Notes: generated from the letters alone by a model not told the origin. Numbered from the stretch's first letter, positions 17,270-26,244 are shown. The stretch is DNA of 64,000 bases from Dongia_A sp039808885 (GCA_039808885.1 JBDHTX010000022.1:1-64000); one strand, 5' to 3'. Numbers and translations are program-made.

Positions 17270-17385
17270 GGATGCTTCCGGGTTGTATTGCCCGGAGGCT
17301 AGTCCATTCCGCGGCGGCGCGTAAAGGTTGGCCTGCGCTTCTGATTTGATGGCCGCCTCAGCCGATCTGCACCCAGCACCGAGCC

Positions 17386-17520
17386 GTCACCCCCATCCCA
17401 CCCTTCCCCCCTCCCGGTCGGCGAATGCCGACATGCGTCGGCGGGGGGAAGGAGCAGATCGAGCAAGCGTCTCGGCCAGTCCCCTCCCCCTTGAGGGGGG
17501 AGGGTTAGGGTGGGGGTGAT
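17386..17520. repeat. Long imperfect inverted repeat (C-rich/G-rich type)
   Basis: A left arm rich in CACCCCCATCCCACCC (from 17386) pairs with a right arm containing GGGTTAGGGTGGGGGTGAT (to 17520), around a variable middle. It fills most of the 296-base gap between the small protein at 17269 and the aminotransferase at 17566. A related but different element lies at 31283-31448. Confidence 0.65.
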
Positions 17521-17565
17521 GGCGAAGCCACATCGACGAAGACTCGCCGAGATACCGCTCGAAAG

Positions 17566-18939
17566 CTATTGCGCGGCGGCCGCCTTCAGGCGCGGCGCCA
17601 GCTTGGCGCGGATGCCGTTGCCGCGCGCGGTGTCGGCCCTGGCGAAGAAGGCGTCGACGGCGGCGGTGTAGCGGCCCTCCTGCGCCTCCTTGATCGCCAG
17701 CGGCAGCGCCTTGCGGAAGGTCTCGAAGCAGGCCAGGTCGGGCGAGGAGTAGTTGAGCCGCAGGTAGTCGGCGCATTTCACGTCGCCCAGGCCGTCGCCC
17801 GGAATGGCGGCGATCTTGTGCTTCAGCAGGCCGACGGTGATCTCCTGCGCGGTGACACCGGTGCCCGCCACGTCGATCACGGTGCAGAAGCCGAAGCTCG
17901 GCTCCACCGGGAACTTGACGCCGGGGGTCATCGCCACCGTCTCCCGCAGATGCGCGAAGTTGCGCCGGATGATCTCGGTCGAGCGCTCCAGATACGGCTC
18001 GTCCTGCATCGCCGCCAGGGTCGCGTATTGGCCGGGATAGTTGATGTGGATCTTGGTCAGTTCCATCTTGGCCAGGAACGCGCCGCGGATCAGCTCTGGA
18101 TGCCCGGCCATGAAGCCGACGCGGAGCGCCGGCATGCCGTAGCCCTTCGACACGCCGGAGACCGACATGACGTGGCTCATGTCGTGTTCCGCGCTGTGCA
18201 GCGAGGCCATCGGGATCTGCACCGCCTTCGGGTCGGTGTGGTGCGTGTTGTGGGTGATGTTGTTGAAGACGATGATGCCGTGGTCGCGCGCCAGCCTGGC
18301 GATCTCCAGCAGCTCGTCCCTGGTCTGCACCGTGCCGAAGGGATTGATCGGGTCGCAGACCACGATCATCTTGGTCTTCGGCGTGATCGCGGCCTTCACT
18401 TCCGAGGGCTTCAGGCGGAAGCCGTTCGCCTCATTGAGCTCGATCGGCACCACCTTGGCGCCGCAGAGCTCCGCCGCCGGCACGAAATGGAAATAGCCGG
18501 GATCGGTGACGATGATCTCGTCGCCGGGATCGAGGAAGGTGAGATAGGTGTAGCCGATGCCGCCCTGCGCGCCTTCGACGCCCAGCACCTCGAAGTCCTT
18601 GCCCAGCTTGCGGCCGAACTTGTGCTCGGCCACCAGCTGCTTCAGCTCCGGCATGCAATCGGGCGGATAGACCTTCACCAGGTCCGGGTCGGCGGAGGCC
18701 TGGCACAAGGCCTCGACCGCCGCTTCCGACGGGCCGATGTGGTTCGCCATGTAGCCCATGTCGAAATAGCCCTTGCCGGTCACCGCATAGACGCCGCCCG
18801 GCGCCACCTGGGCCCAGTCGAGGCCGAGGATGTCGATGGCGGTCTTGAAGGTGAAGTAGTTGCCCATGCCCTGGGGGTGGTTCAGCAGCACTTGCGTGCG
18901 CTTGCTCAGCTTCTGCTGCAGCGGAGTCAAAGCCTTCAT
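17566..18939 (-). CDS. PLP-dependent aminotransferase class I/II
   Basis: Cytoplasmic fold-type I aminotransferase (457 aa). The PLP lysine is in SVSGVSKGYGMPALRVGF. VCDPINPFGTVQ is the NPxGxx motif (here N-P-F-G), and the Arg for the substrate carboxylate is likely in YLRLNYSSPD. The sequence resembles LL-diaminopimelate-type aminotransferases but has a longer N-terminus with a GYFDMGYMANHIGPSEAAV segment and an Ala-rich tail. ATG at 18939 follows GGGAGATC. The divergent GntR gene and a shared palindrome suggest local regulation. The substrate is unknown. Confidence 0.82.
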   Translation of the reverse strand: MKALTPLQQKLSKRTQVLLNHPQGMGNYFTFKTAIDILGLDWAQVAPGGVYAVTGKGYFDMGYMANHIGPSEAAVEALCQASADPDLVKVYPPDCMPELKQLVAEHKFGRKLGKDFEVLGVEGAQGGIGYTYLTFLDPGDEIIVTDPGYFHFVPAAELCGAKVVPIELNEANGFRLKPSEVKAAITPKTKMIVVCDPINPFGTVQTRDELLEIARLARDHGIIVFNNITHNTHHTDPKAVQIPMASLHSAEHDMSHVMSVSGVSKGYGMPALRVGFMAGHPELIRGAFLAKMELTKIHINYPGQYATLAAMQDEPYLERSTEIIRRNFAHLRETVAMTPGVKFPVEPSFGFCTVIDVAGTGVTAQEITVGLLKHKIAAIPGDGLGDVKCADYLRLNYSSPDLACFETFRKALPLAIKEAQEGRYTAAVDAFFARADTARGNGIRAKLAPRLKAAAAQ

Positions 18940-18994
18940 CGTGATCTCCCTGGAATTTCAGGCACTTGCCAAGTGGCCGGTTTTTGTCTACCGT

Positions 18995-19006
18995 ATTGTC
19001 GACAAT
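18995..19006. promoter_or_regulatory. Candidate GntR operator
   Basis: Perfect 12-base palindrome ATTGTCGACAAT between the divergent aminotransferase and GntR-regulator genes, 21 bases before the GntR start codon. FCD-type GntR proteins commonly bind such short palindromes, so self-regulation and control of the aminotransferase are likely but unproven. Confidence 0.5.
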
Positions 19007-19026
19007 TCTGACGACAGGAATTCCGG

Positions 19027-19719
19027 ATGTCAAGCAATCCAGTGCTGGGAACCGCCTCCACCAGCGTCCAGCGCGCCTATGAGGCGCTGCGCGGCATGGC
19101 CATGCGCTTCGAGCTGAAGCCCGGCGAGCGGCTGAACGAGGTGGAGCTGGCGCGCAAGCTCGCGATGAGCCGGGCGCCGCTGCGCGAGGCGATGAACCGG
19201 CTGGTGACCGAGGGGCTGCTCACCTTCGTGCCGAACCAGGGCTTCTCGTGCCGGCGCCTGAGCGCGGCCGAGATCGCGGCGCTCTACGAGGTGCGCGCGG
19301 AGCTGGAGGCGGCCGGCGCCCAGGCGGCGGCGAAGCGGGCGACGCGCGGCGAGCTGGACGCGCTGGATCTGTTCTGGAAGCAGAGCGAGGCGAAACAGGA
19401 CGCGACTTTGGAGGAGATGGTGGCGCGCGACGAGGAATTCCACCTGCGCCTCGCCGCCCTCTCCGGCAACCCGGAGCGCGTGCGCCTGCTGGAGAACATC
19501 AACGCCCGCATCCATTTCGTCCGCCGCCTCAACCTGGAAAGCGCCGCGCGGCGCAAGGCCAGCTTCGCCGAGCATGACTCGGTCCTCGAGTGCCTGCGGG
19601 CCGGCAACGGCGACCGCGCGGCGGAATTCCTGCGCCGCCACCTGACGCTGAGCGCCGAGGAGGCCGCCAGCACCATCCGCGAGGGCCTGGCCCGCATCTA
19701 TGCGGAGAGCGTCGCCTAG
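19027..19719 (+). CDS. GntR family transcriptional regulator (FCD type)
   Basis: DNA-binding repressor/activator of 230 aa. The N-terminal winged helix-turn-helix is seen in FELKPGERLNEVELARKLAMSRAPLREAMNRLVTEGLL, typical of FadR-like GntR proteins. It is followed by the wing TFVPNQGFSCRRLS and a helical C-terminal FCD ligand domain containing YEVRAELEAAGAQAAAKR and the metal-binding-type DEEFHLRLAALSGN. The divergent aminotransferase is the probable target. The effector is unknown. Confidence 0.88.
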   Translation: MSSNPVLGTASTSVQRAYEALRGMAMRFELKPGERLNEVELARKLAMSRAPLREAMNRLVTEGLLTFVPNQGFSCRRLSAAEIAALYEVRAELEAAGAQAAAKRATRGELDALDLFWKQSEAKQDATLEEMVARDEEFHLRLAALSGNPERVRLLENINARIHFVRRLNLESAARRKASFAEHDSVLECLRAGNGDRAAEFLRRHLTLSAEEAASTIREGLARIYAESVA

Positions 19720-19851
19720 CAGGCCGGCGCCGCGCCCCCGGCGGATGTCACAGAACCGCCGCTTTCCAGGAATGGCCGACTGGCTTATTCTACCTCCGCG
19801 CGCAACGCCGCAATGTTCCGCGGCGCGATTTCGGCCACGTTGGGGGGCGTC

Positions 19852-22065
19852 ATGGATCGCAAATGGATCAGGGAGCGCAATTTCTCCTCGCTGTCGATCA
19901 CCGACCTGCTCGAGGCGCGCGAGGCCTATCACGTGCACCTGGCGCATCTCGACAACGTCTTCGCCACGGCGGTCGGCCGCTATCTGATCCGCAACGCCGA
20001 CGCCGACGCCAAGGATTCCGACAAGACCACCAAGGGCAGCGACGAGCCGCGCACCCTCGCCAACTCCTCGGTGAAGAAGTGGTCGTGGCCCTGCATCCTG
20101 GTCTTCGTCGAGAAATGGCAGAAGCCGGCGGAAACCGCCGCCAGGCCCGAGACCATGGTGCCGCCCTTCCTCTATCTGCCCGACGGCCGTGTGATCCCGA
20201 CCTGCGTGGTCTTCGCCGACCGCCAGCCGCGCCCGCCCGTCGGGCTGGTCGCGCCGGTCTTCTCCAGCGACCTGATCGGCGGCGGCTATCCCGCCTTGCA
20301 GGAGGTGCAGGGCGCGCGGCGGCTGAGCACGCTCGGCTGCCTGGTCACCGACGGCGACCAGGTCTACATGCTGACCAACCGCCACGTGACCGGCGAGGCC
20401 GGCCGCGAAGTCGCCACCGTCATCGCCGACCGCAGCCAGCGCATCGGCGTCAGCGCCGGGCGCGATCTGGGCAAGAAGCCGTTCGGCGAAGTCTATCCCG
20501 GCTGGCCGGGCGCGCGCGTGCTGCTCAACCTCGATGCCGGGCTGATCCGGCTCGACGATGTCAGCCGCTGCACCGCGCAGGTCTTCGGCGTGGGTGAGCT
20601 GGGGCCGGTCTGGGACCTGCACACCGATGCCTTCGACCTCGACATGATCGAATGCCCGGTGCGCGCGCACGGCGCCGCCGGCGGCGATCTGCGCGGCCAG
20701 ATCCAGGCGCTGTTCTTCCGCTACAAGACCATGGGCGGGATCGAATACGTCTCCGATTTCCTGATCGGCCCGCGCGGCGGTCGCAACACCGTCGGCACCC
20801 GCGCCGGCGATTCCGGCGCCATCTGGTTCGTCGACAAGGAGGCGCCGGCCGCCGGCGGCAAGGCGGCGACGCTGGCGCCGGTGCTGCGCCCCTTCGCCAT
20901 GCAATGGGGCGGCCAGACCCTGGCCGCGCCCGGCGCCGATCTCAGCGCCGATTTCGCGCTGGCCACCGGCCTGTCGACGATCTGCCGCGAGCTGGACGTC
21001 GAGATCATCACCGACTGGAACGCCGGCCAGCCGGAGACCTGGGGCCCGGTCGGCCATTTCAAGGTCGGCGCGCTCGCCTGCGACCTGGTCAAGGACCAAT
21101 GGCTGCACGGGCTGTTCACGCTCAACCTGCCGAACATCGGCTATGACGACGGCCACATCGAGAACGCGAAGAAGCCGCACCCGAAGACCAGGTTCGTGCC
21201 GCTGGCCGATGTCGCCGATTTCGTCTGGCGCACGCTGCGCGGCCTCGACGACAACAACCATTTCGCCGACATCGACCGCAAGGCGCGGATCGACACCCAG
21301 AAGCACCCGGAGCTGAAGGACATCGACAACCGCTCGCTGCTGCAGCTGACCAAGAACAAGCCGGAGCATGTGCATCCGGATTTCTGGAACCGCTTCTACG
21401 GCGCGATGGGCGAGAACAAGCGCGGCGCCCTGCCCTTCCGGGTCTGGCAGATCTACGACGAGATGGTGGGCTTCGCCGCGGCGGGCAAGATCGACGACTT
21501 CGTCTGCGCCGCCGGCCTGATGGCGCATTATGTCGGCGATGCCTGCCAGCCCTTGCATGTCTCGGAGCTGCACCACGGCAGCTCGGAGAGCGAGTCCGGC
21601 GTGCACAGCGCCTATGAGACCGCCATGCTCAACGCCAAGACCGGCGAGATGATCGCCGCCGTCGCCGAAGCCCGCGCCACCTGGCCGGAGGTCCCGGTCA
21701 AGGCCGGCAACGGCCACGACGCGGCGGTCGCGGTGGTCGAACTGATGCGCCGCACGGTGAAGCGCCTGCCGCCCGCCGAAGTCATCGAGGTCTTCAACGA
21801 CAATCCCGGCCGCGGGCGCAGCGACGCGATGTGGGCGGCGGTCGGCAAGCGGACCGCGGCCGGCCTGTTCGACGGCGCGCTGACCCTGGCGCGGCTGTGG
21901 GAAGGGGCATGGAAGCGCGGCCGCGGCAACGCCGCCGATCCGGCCCTGCCCGCGGCGGCCTGCGCGCAGGACGTGCTGATGGCGCTCTATCTGGAGAAGA
22001 CCTTCCTGCAATCCTACAAGCTGCAGGATTTGCGGGAGCAGAACGGCAAGCTGGTCGCGGTCTGA
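19852..22065 (+). CDS. Trypsin-like protease fused to a zinc PLC/S1-P1 nuclease-like domain
   Basis: Protein of 737 aa with two recognisable parts. Residues ~150-340 look like a chymotrypsin-fold serine protease: LTNRHV gives His178, NLDAGLIRLDD gives Asp228, and AGDSGAIWF gives Ser321. Residues ~455-700 look like the phospholipase C/S1-P1 nuclease superfamily. HYVGDACQPLH supplies His559, Asp563 and His569 in HxxxD-x5-H spacing, and VHSAYE supplies His585 and Glu589; HFADID (residues 470-475) may add the remaining acidic ligand. The C-terminus is helical, without an obvious signal peptide or membrane segment. ATG at 19852 follows a G-rich site; an in-frame ATG at 19813 is possible. The gene stands alone. 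Both activities are inferred from motifs and I know of no characterised protein with this architecture. Confidence 0.7.
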   Translation: MDRKWIRERNFSSLSITDLLEAREAYHVHLAHLDNVFATAVGRYLIRNADADAKDSDKTTKGSDEPRTLANSSVKKWSWPCILVFVEKWQKPAETAARPETMVPPFLYLPDGRVIPTCVVFADRQPRPPVGLVAPVFSSDLIGGGYPALQEVQGARRLSTLGCLVTDGDQVYMLTNRHVTGEAGREVATVIADRSQRIGVSAGRDLGKKPFGEVYPGWPGARVLLNLDAGLIRLDDVSRCTAQVFGVGELGPVWDLHTDAFDLDMIECPVRAHGAAGGDLRGQIQALFFRYKTMGGIEYVSDFLIGPRGGRNTVGTRAGDSGAIWFVDKEAPAAGGKAATLAPVLRPFAMQWGGQTLAAPGADLSADFALATGLSTICRELDVEIITDWNAGQPETWGPVGHFKVGALACDLVKDQWLHGLFTLNLPNIGYDDGHIENAKKPHPKTRFVPLADVADFVWRTLRGLDDNNHFADIDRKARIDTQKHPELKDIDNRSLLQLTKNKPEHVHPDFWNRFYGAMGENKRGALPFRVWQIYDEMVGFAAAGKIDDFVCAAGLMAHYVGDACQPLHVSELHHGSSESESGVHSAYETAMLNAKTGEMIAAVAEARATWPEVPVKAGNGHDAAVAVVELMRRTVKRLPPAEVIEVFNDNPGRGRSDAMWAAVGKRTAAGLFDGALTLARLWEGAWKRGRGNAADPALPAAACAQDVLMALYLEKTFLQSYKLQDLREQNGKLVAV

Positions 22066-22069
22066 ACCG

Positions 22070-22861
22070 CTAGGCGTCCGGCGTGAACGCGGCGCGGAAG
22101 CGGTCAAGCGCCACCTCGTCGTCGCCCGAGGCGAAGGCCTCCATGCCGACCGGGCCGCGATAGCCCATCCGCGCGAGCGCGCGGGCGATGTTCGGATAGT
22201 TGATCTCGCCGGTTCCGGGCTCGCAGCGGCCGGGAACGTCGGCCACCTGGATCTCGCCGACATGGGGCAAGGCGCGGCGCAGCAGCTCGATCAGGTTCCC
22301 TTCGCCGATCTGCGCATGATAGAGGTCGAGCATCAGCTTCAGCGACGGACGGTCGACCGTCGCGACCAGCGCCAGGCAATCCTCGGCGCGGCCGAAGGGC
22401 ACGCCGGGATGGTCGACCGGCGCGTTCAAATTCTCCAGCACGAACGTGACTCCATGCTCCGCGCCGAGATCGGCGAGGCGCTTCAGCGTGTCGACCGCCT
22501 GCGCCCACATGCCCCCGGTCGTGAAGAATGCGGGCGTGACCGGCAGCCCGCCTTCGCCGAGGCCGGTGCCATGCAGGTTGAGGCGCGGGATGCCGAGCTG
22601 CTTGGCGACCGGGATGGATTGCCGCGCGGTGCGCAGCAAGTCCTCGGCGCCGTCCTTGTCCGCGAGGCGGCCCGTCACATAGCCGGTCATCGAGGAGAAG
22701 GTGGCGCCGCTGGCCGCCAGCGCGGCGATGTCGTGCCTGGTCCAGTCCCAGATCTCGACCATGAAGCCGCGCGCGGCGATGCGTTTCACGCGCTCCAGAA
22801 TGGGGAGGTCGCGGAACACCATCTCGGCACAGACGGCGAGCTGGAACGGCGAAGCGGACAT
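22070..22861 (-). CDS. hyi: Hydroxypyruvate isomerase-like TIM-barrel protein
   Basis: Cytoplasmic sugar-phosphate isomerase/epimerase-type barrel (263 aa) of the Hyi family, which interconverts hydroxypyruvate and tartronate semialdehyde. Conserved segments include LAVCAEMVFRDLPILERVKR, the metal Glu in TFVLENLNAP, MLDLYHAQIGEGNL, VGEIQVADVPGRCEPGTGEINY and GPVGMEAFAS. ATG at 22861 (MSASPFQLA) gives the normal family length; the longer frame begins with a hydrophobic stretch antisense to nothing else and is less likely. No glyoxylate-pathway genes lie nearby. It ends four bases from the convergent protease/PLC-like gene. Confidence 0.85.
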   Translation of the reverse strand: MSASPFQLAVCAEMVFRDLPILERVKRIAARGFMVEIWDWTRHDIAALAASGATFSSMTGYVTGRLADKDGAEDLLRTARQSIPVAKQLGIPRLNLHGTGLGEGGLPVTPAFFTTGGMWAQAVDTLKRLADLGAEHGVTFVLENLNAPVDHPGVPFGRAEDCLALVATVDRPSLKLMLDLYHAQIGEGNLIELLRRALPHVGEIQVADVPGRCEPGTGEINYPNIARALARMGYRGPVGMEAFASGDDEVALDRFRAAFTPDA

Positions 22862-22985
22862 GAAGGGAATCCCGGCAATTGCTGCGAAGGGCGCGAGCAA
22901 AGCCAAGGCCCGCGTCGCTGTCAACGCATGTCCGCAGCCTGTGAATCGTGCGGTACGGTTGTCAGGCCGAGGGCGGCACGGGGCG

Positions 22986-23339
22986 CTAGAACGCGACGAA
23001 GGGCTTGAACCCGCCGAAGATCATGCGCTTGCCGTCGAAGGGCATCTTCTTGAGGTCCATTTTCAGGCGCGGGTCGGCCATCACCTTTTTCAGGATGGCG
23101 TCGCGGTCCTTGCGCGACTTGTAGAGGATCCAGGAGAAGACGACCGTCTCGGTCTTCTTCGCCTTCACCGCGCGCGGGAACGAGGTCAGCTTGCCATAGG
23201 GCACGTCGTCGGCCACCGCCTCGACGTAGCCGATCGCGCCGTGATCCTTCCACACCTTGGCGCCGAGGCGCGCCATCTTCTTGTAGGCCGCCAGCTTGGC
23301 TTTCGGCACCGCCAGCACGAAACCGTCGACATAGGACAT
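22986..23339 (-). CDS. DUF1428 family protein
   Basis: Small cytoplasmic protein (117 aa) of the DUF1428 family, dimeric alpha-beta barrel type. Hallmarks are MSYVDGFVLAVPKAKLAAYKKMA at the start, GYVEAVADDVPYGKLTSFPRAVKA, VVFSWILYKSRKDRDAIL, and the closing MPFDGKRMIFGGFKPFV. Length equals the family norm, and the ATG at 23339 fits. Function is unknown across the family. It is monocistronic, 188 bases from the divergent bicupin. Confidence 0.9.
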   Translation of the reverse strand: MSYVDGFVLAVPKAKLAAYKKMARLGAKVWKDHGAIGYVEAVADDVPYGKLTSFPRAVKAKKTETVVFSWILYKSRKDRDAILKKVMADPRLKMDLKKMPFDGKRMIFGGFKPFVAF

Positions 23340-23526
23340 GGGTTTTCCTCCGCGCATGCGCTCCGGGAGTCCAAAGTGGACACTGACCACATTGGAGTCA
23401 AGCGCTTTCGCCGGACGCATGGCCGATTCCCGCACGCCGCGTGAGGGCGTGCCGCTTGCCTGCGGCGGCGCTTTGCCCGAGGCTCCGGCGCGGAACTGCA
23501 CGACGAATCGATTTGGGAGAATGCCG

Positions 23527-24564
23527 ATGACCGCAAGCACCGCGCCGCTGGCGCCGATCGCCGCCGACAGCGTGGCGTGGACGGAGTGGAACGACGTGCC
23601 GCGCAGCGCGCTGCGCTACCGCCACCTGACCCGCGCGCTGCTCGGCGGTGACTACCGGATCGGCGTGGCGATCGAGGAGCTGGGCCCGGGCAAGCGCAGC
23701 GCGCCGGCGCATTACCACGTCCTCGAGGAGGAGCATGTCTACATCCTCGAAGGCCGCGTGACCCTGCGCCTGGGCGACGCGCGGCACGCGATGAAAGCCG
23801 GCGACTACGCCTGCTTCCCCGCCGGCCAGGCGGCGGCGCATTGCCTGATCAACGAGAGCGACGCGCCCTGCCGCTATGTCATCATCGGCGAGAAGAACCC
23901 GAACGAGGTGGTCGCCTATCCCGACAGCAACAAGGTGCTGGTGCGCGCACTCGGCGGCGCGATCCTCGACCTCGGCGCGCGGCGCAACTACTGGGACGGC
24001 GAGGAGACCGGCCTGCCCGCCGGCACGCCGGGACCAGTCGACGCGCCCGCCGCGCCAATGCCGCACGCCGCGCCGCGGCCGCCGATCTCAGCGGCGGCGG
24101 TCGCGTTGGAGCACACTCATGGCAGCAACAAATCCGGCGGCCAGTTCGGCGGCGCGGCACAGCATTTGACCTATGCCGCGCTCGGCCGCAACGACTTCCA
24201 TGTCGGCGTGCTGATCGAGGCCCCCGCCCCCGGCCGCCGCCTGGCGCCGCTGCACTACCACATGGCGGAGGAGGAGCACGCCCTGATCCTCGAAGGCGAG
24301 GCAACGCTGCTGCTGGGCGACGAGCGTTATCCGATGAAGGCCGGCGACTACGCCTGCTTCCCCGCCGGGCGCCGGGTCGGCCATTCCATCCTCAACAGCG
24401 GCAGCGGCCCCTGCCGCTATTTGATGATCGGCGCCCGCGACCCCGACGACGTCTGCATCTATCCACACTCGCACAAGATGGCGGTGGCGGGCCTCAGGAC
24501 GGAGGCGTGCGTGTTCGACATGGGCGCGGTGCGGGGGTATTGGGATGGGGAGGATGCGGGGTAG
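23527..24564 (+). CDS. Bicupin (two tandem cupin domains)
   Basis: Cytoplasmic beta-barrel protein of 345 aa made of two similar halves. Each has the metal-binding motif H-Y-H-x4-E-E-H (HYHVLEEEHVYILEG and HYHMAEEEHALILEG) and the second cupin motif GDYACFPAG. Each also ends in a WDGEE/WDGED segment. The halves are clear internal duplicates, even at DNA level. ATG at 23527 is chosen because GGGAGA lies seven bases upstream, while the ATG at 23521 is too close to it. Likely a metal-dependent dioxygenase or sugar-binding cupin; substrate unknown. Confidence 0.85.
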   Translation: MTASTAPLAPIAADSVAWTEWNDVPRSALRYRHLTRALLGGDYRIGVAIEELGPGKRSAPAHYHVLEEEHVYILEGRVTLRLGDARHAMKAGDYACFPAGQAAAHCLINESDAPCRYVIIGEKNPNEVVAYPDSNKVLVRALGGAILDLGARRNYWDGEETGLPAGTPGPVDAPAAPMPHAAPRPPISAAAVALEHTHGSNKSGGQFGGAAQHLTYAALGRNDFHVGVLIEAPAPGRRLAPLHYHMAEEEHALILEGEATLLLGDERYPMKAGDYACFPAGRRVGHSILNSGSGPCRYLMIGARDPDDVCIYPHSHKMAVAGLRTEACVFDMGAVRGYWDGEDAG

Positions 24565-24797
24565 CGGCCACGGGCAAGAGCCGGCTTCGCCTTCTTGATG
24601 GGGTTCGCTTATGCCGATCCTAGACCAACGCTTGTGGAGGCAAATAGTAGGTCACGAGCTACGGCAATCTCTGAGGACGAACTCGACTTCTTCGCCTGCT
24701 TGAACGGTGCCGCAAACATACGTAGCGGCTTTCAAAAAACGGCAAGAGCGAGGATATCCTCCTCCAACTGCAAACGCATAGAAGTAGTTCGATCGCA

Positions 24798-25370
24798 CTA
24801 CAATGGGAACACACTCTCGGGAGTTGTTAGCTCCCCAAACGCGTCTGCTAGGTCCGCTAGGATTGCCGTTCGCACGGCTCCAAGAGTATTTGAGTTCTTG
24901 ATGCCTTGAACCGCCTCTGATTCTCCAATCGAAGCGTGACCATCGTGATCACCATGTTCAACTCTATCTAGGACGCAAGCTCCTCTATAGGGACTCGGCA
25001 CTTCTTTCGGGAAGGTAAGTTTGATCGCTCTAATCAGGCTTGTAGTGGCACACGCCACACCCACCAAGGCGCCCTTACTGACCACTTGCGGCTTGACAAC
25101 CGAGTCAAGGAATCTCGAGTGAGAAGTAAATTCACGTCGCGCAACTGATACATTGGAGCGTGAAAAGTCACTCTTCTTGAATGTCTCGACTGAAACTCTG
25201 CCATTGACGAGGTTTGTCTTCTGAAAAACCGCTAGAACTACCACTTCAGTATCTTTTACCGGTCCGTGACCACTCTTGCTGTGATGCTGAGTGACGAGTT
25301 CATCGCAACAATCATGGGACGGTTGCACTGAGAATCGATTGTCCGGCTTCGGTGAACTGGCTGATTGCAT
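24798..25370 (-). CDS. Hypothetical protein of tRNA-adjacent islet, gene 3
   Basis: Protein of 190 aa beginning MQSASSPKPDNRFSVQPSHD. It has a mildly hydrophobic centre (GALVGVACATTSLIRAIKL) that could be a short membrane or buried helix, a His/Asp-rich stretch (DRVEHGDHDGHASIGE) and a hydrophobic helical end (GAVRTAILADLADAFGEL). No family is recognised. It overlaps the upstream gene by 59 bases and has GGGGGAG before the ATG, so coupled translation is likely. Codon use is much less G/C-biased than in the surrounding chromosome. Confidence 0.6.
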   Translation of the reverse strand: MQSASSPKPDNRFSVQPSHDCCDELVTQHHSKSGHGPVKDTEVVVLAVFQKTNLVNGRVSVETFKKSDFSRSNVSVARREFTSHSRFLDSVVKPQVVSKGALVGVACATTSLIRAIKLTFPKEVPSPYRGACVLDRVEHGDHDGHASIGESEAVQGIKNSNTLGAVRTAILADLADAFGELTTPESVFPL

Positions 25371-26244
25371 CCCTCAACTCCCCCGGCACGCCACTATATG
25401 CATCAAATTGAACTATGTTGCTTGAATAGCTTCCACCCAGCTTCTTGATTGAATAAGTGGACTCGCCGTTTGCGCCGACGCTTACAAGCACGCCCTCATG
25501 GTCTCGTCGCCACTGCATTCCGATTAGCCCATCATCAGTGACAAAGACTCTCGCCTCCAGTTCTACATCCCCAAGCGCATGGGCAAATGCAAAACCAGCT
25601 TTGATCGCATCAGCCGCCACCGCTTTACCTTCGGTATCGAGGTCGATATAAGCCCTCTGCAGCGCCTCTAGAATTTGCTGCTTCAATCTGTTCTGGCTGA
25701 CGGACGCGCTATATACTTGGTTTACCGCATGGCACTGGAATTTGAGTGGCGCCAAATGTCCCGCATGATTGATAGTGCGCTGAAGTCCGGCGGAAACTAG
25801 CCGAGTGTGAGCGTGTTCGAGTCCTAACTTCAACGCCGGCAGAAAGCCTTCCCGACAGTTTCTAGAAGCGTAAAAGTGCGCTCGGTTCACCAATTTCGGT
25901 GCCGGCCAAAATGCTAGATATCGACCTTCAGAAACAGAAGCATTGATCACGTCTTCGGCAGAAGCGATCTTCTTTGCCGCGATAGACCGTGAAGGACTTT
26001 CATGAACCACAAGATTGACGACAGATTGCGATTTGAAATCACCCTCCGGCCACCCGTTGTCGCCATTGAAAGCCCAACAGAAAACAACATCACTGTGCCC
26101 GCTATATGTCGGCTCGGCAATCTGGCGAAGCATGGATTCATTTACAGCATAGCCAGCCGTGGCCTCAACCTGCCGAGGCACTTGCCATTCATAGTTCCGG
26201 CTCCTACCAGACTTTGACGCGGTGCGACTAACAAAAGTGGACAT
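25312..26244 (-). CDS. Hypothetical protein of tRNA-adjacent islet, gene 2
   Basis: Protein of 310 aa. The N-terminus is basic and Ser-rich (SRTASKSGRSRNYEWQVP). The middle has FWPAPKLVNRAHFYASRNCREGFLPALKLGLEHAHTRLV, and the C-terminal third looks like a beta-rich domain (LEARVFVTDDGLIGMQWRRDHEGVLVSV). No signal peptide or membrane segment. Start ATG follows the previous stop codon immediately, with GGAGGAG spanning the end of the upstream gene. The family is not recognised; its size and coupling suggest it works in a complex with the genes on each side. Confidence 0.65.
   Translation of the reverse strand: MSTFVSRTASKSGRSRNYEWQVPRQVEATAGYAVNESMLRQIAEPTYSGHSDVVFCWAFNGDNGWPEGDFKSQSVVNLVVHESPSRSIAAKKIASAEDVINASVSEGRYLAFWPAPKLVNRAHFYASRNCREGFLPALKLGLEHAHTRLVSAGLQRTINHAGHLAPLKFQCHAVNQVYSASVSQNRLKQQILEALQRAYIDLDTEGKAVAADAIKAGFAFAHALGDVELEARVFVTDDGLIGMQWRRDHEGVLVSVGANGESTYSIKKLGGSYSSNIVQFDAYSGVPGELRDAISQFTEAGQSILSATVP

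Noticed and set aside
19030..22263. Open frame of 1077 codons on the minus strand
   Set aside because: Lies opposite the GntR and protease/PLC-like genes, and its translation has no recognisable domain.
24595..24909. Possible 104-aa plus-strand gene at the islet edge
   Set aside because: Overlaps the minus-strand 190-aa gene and lacks a ribosome site; the minus gene is coupled to its operon and is preferred.
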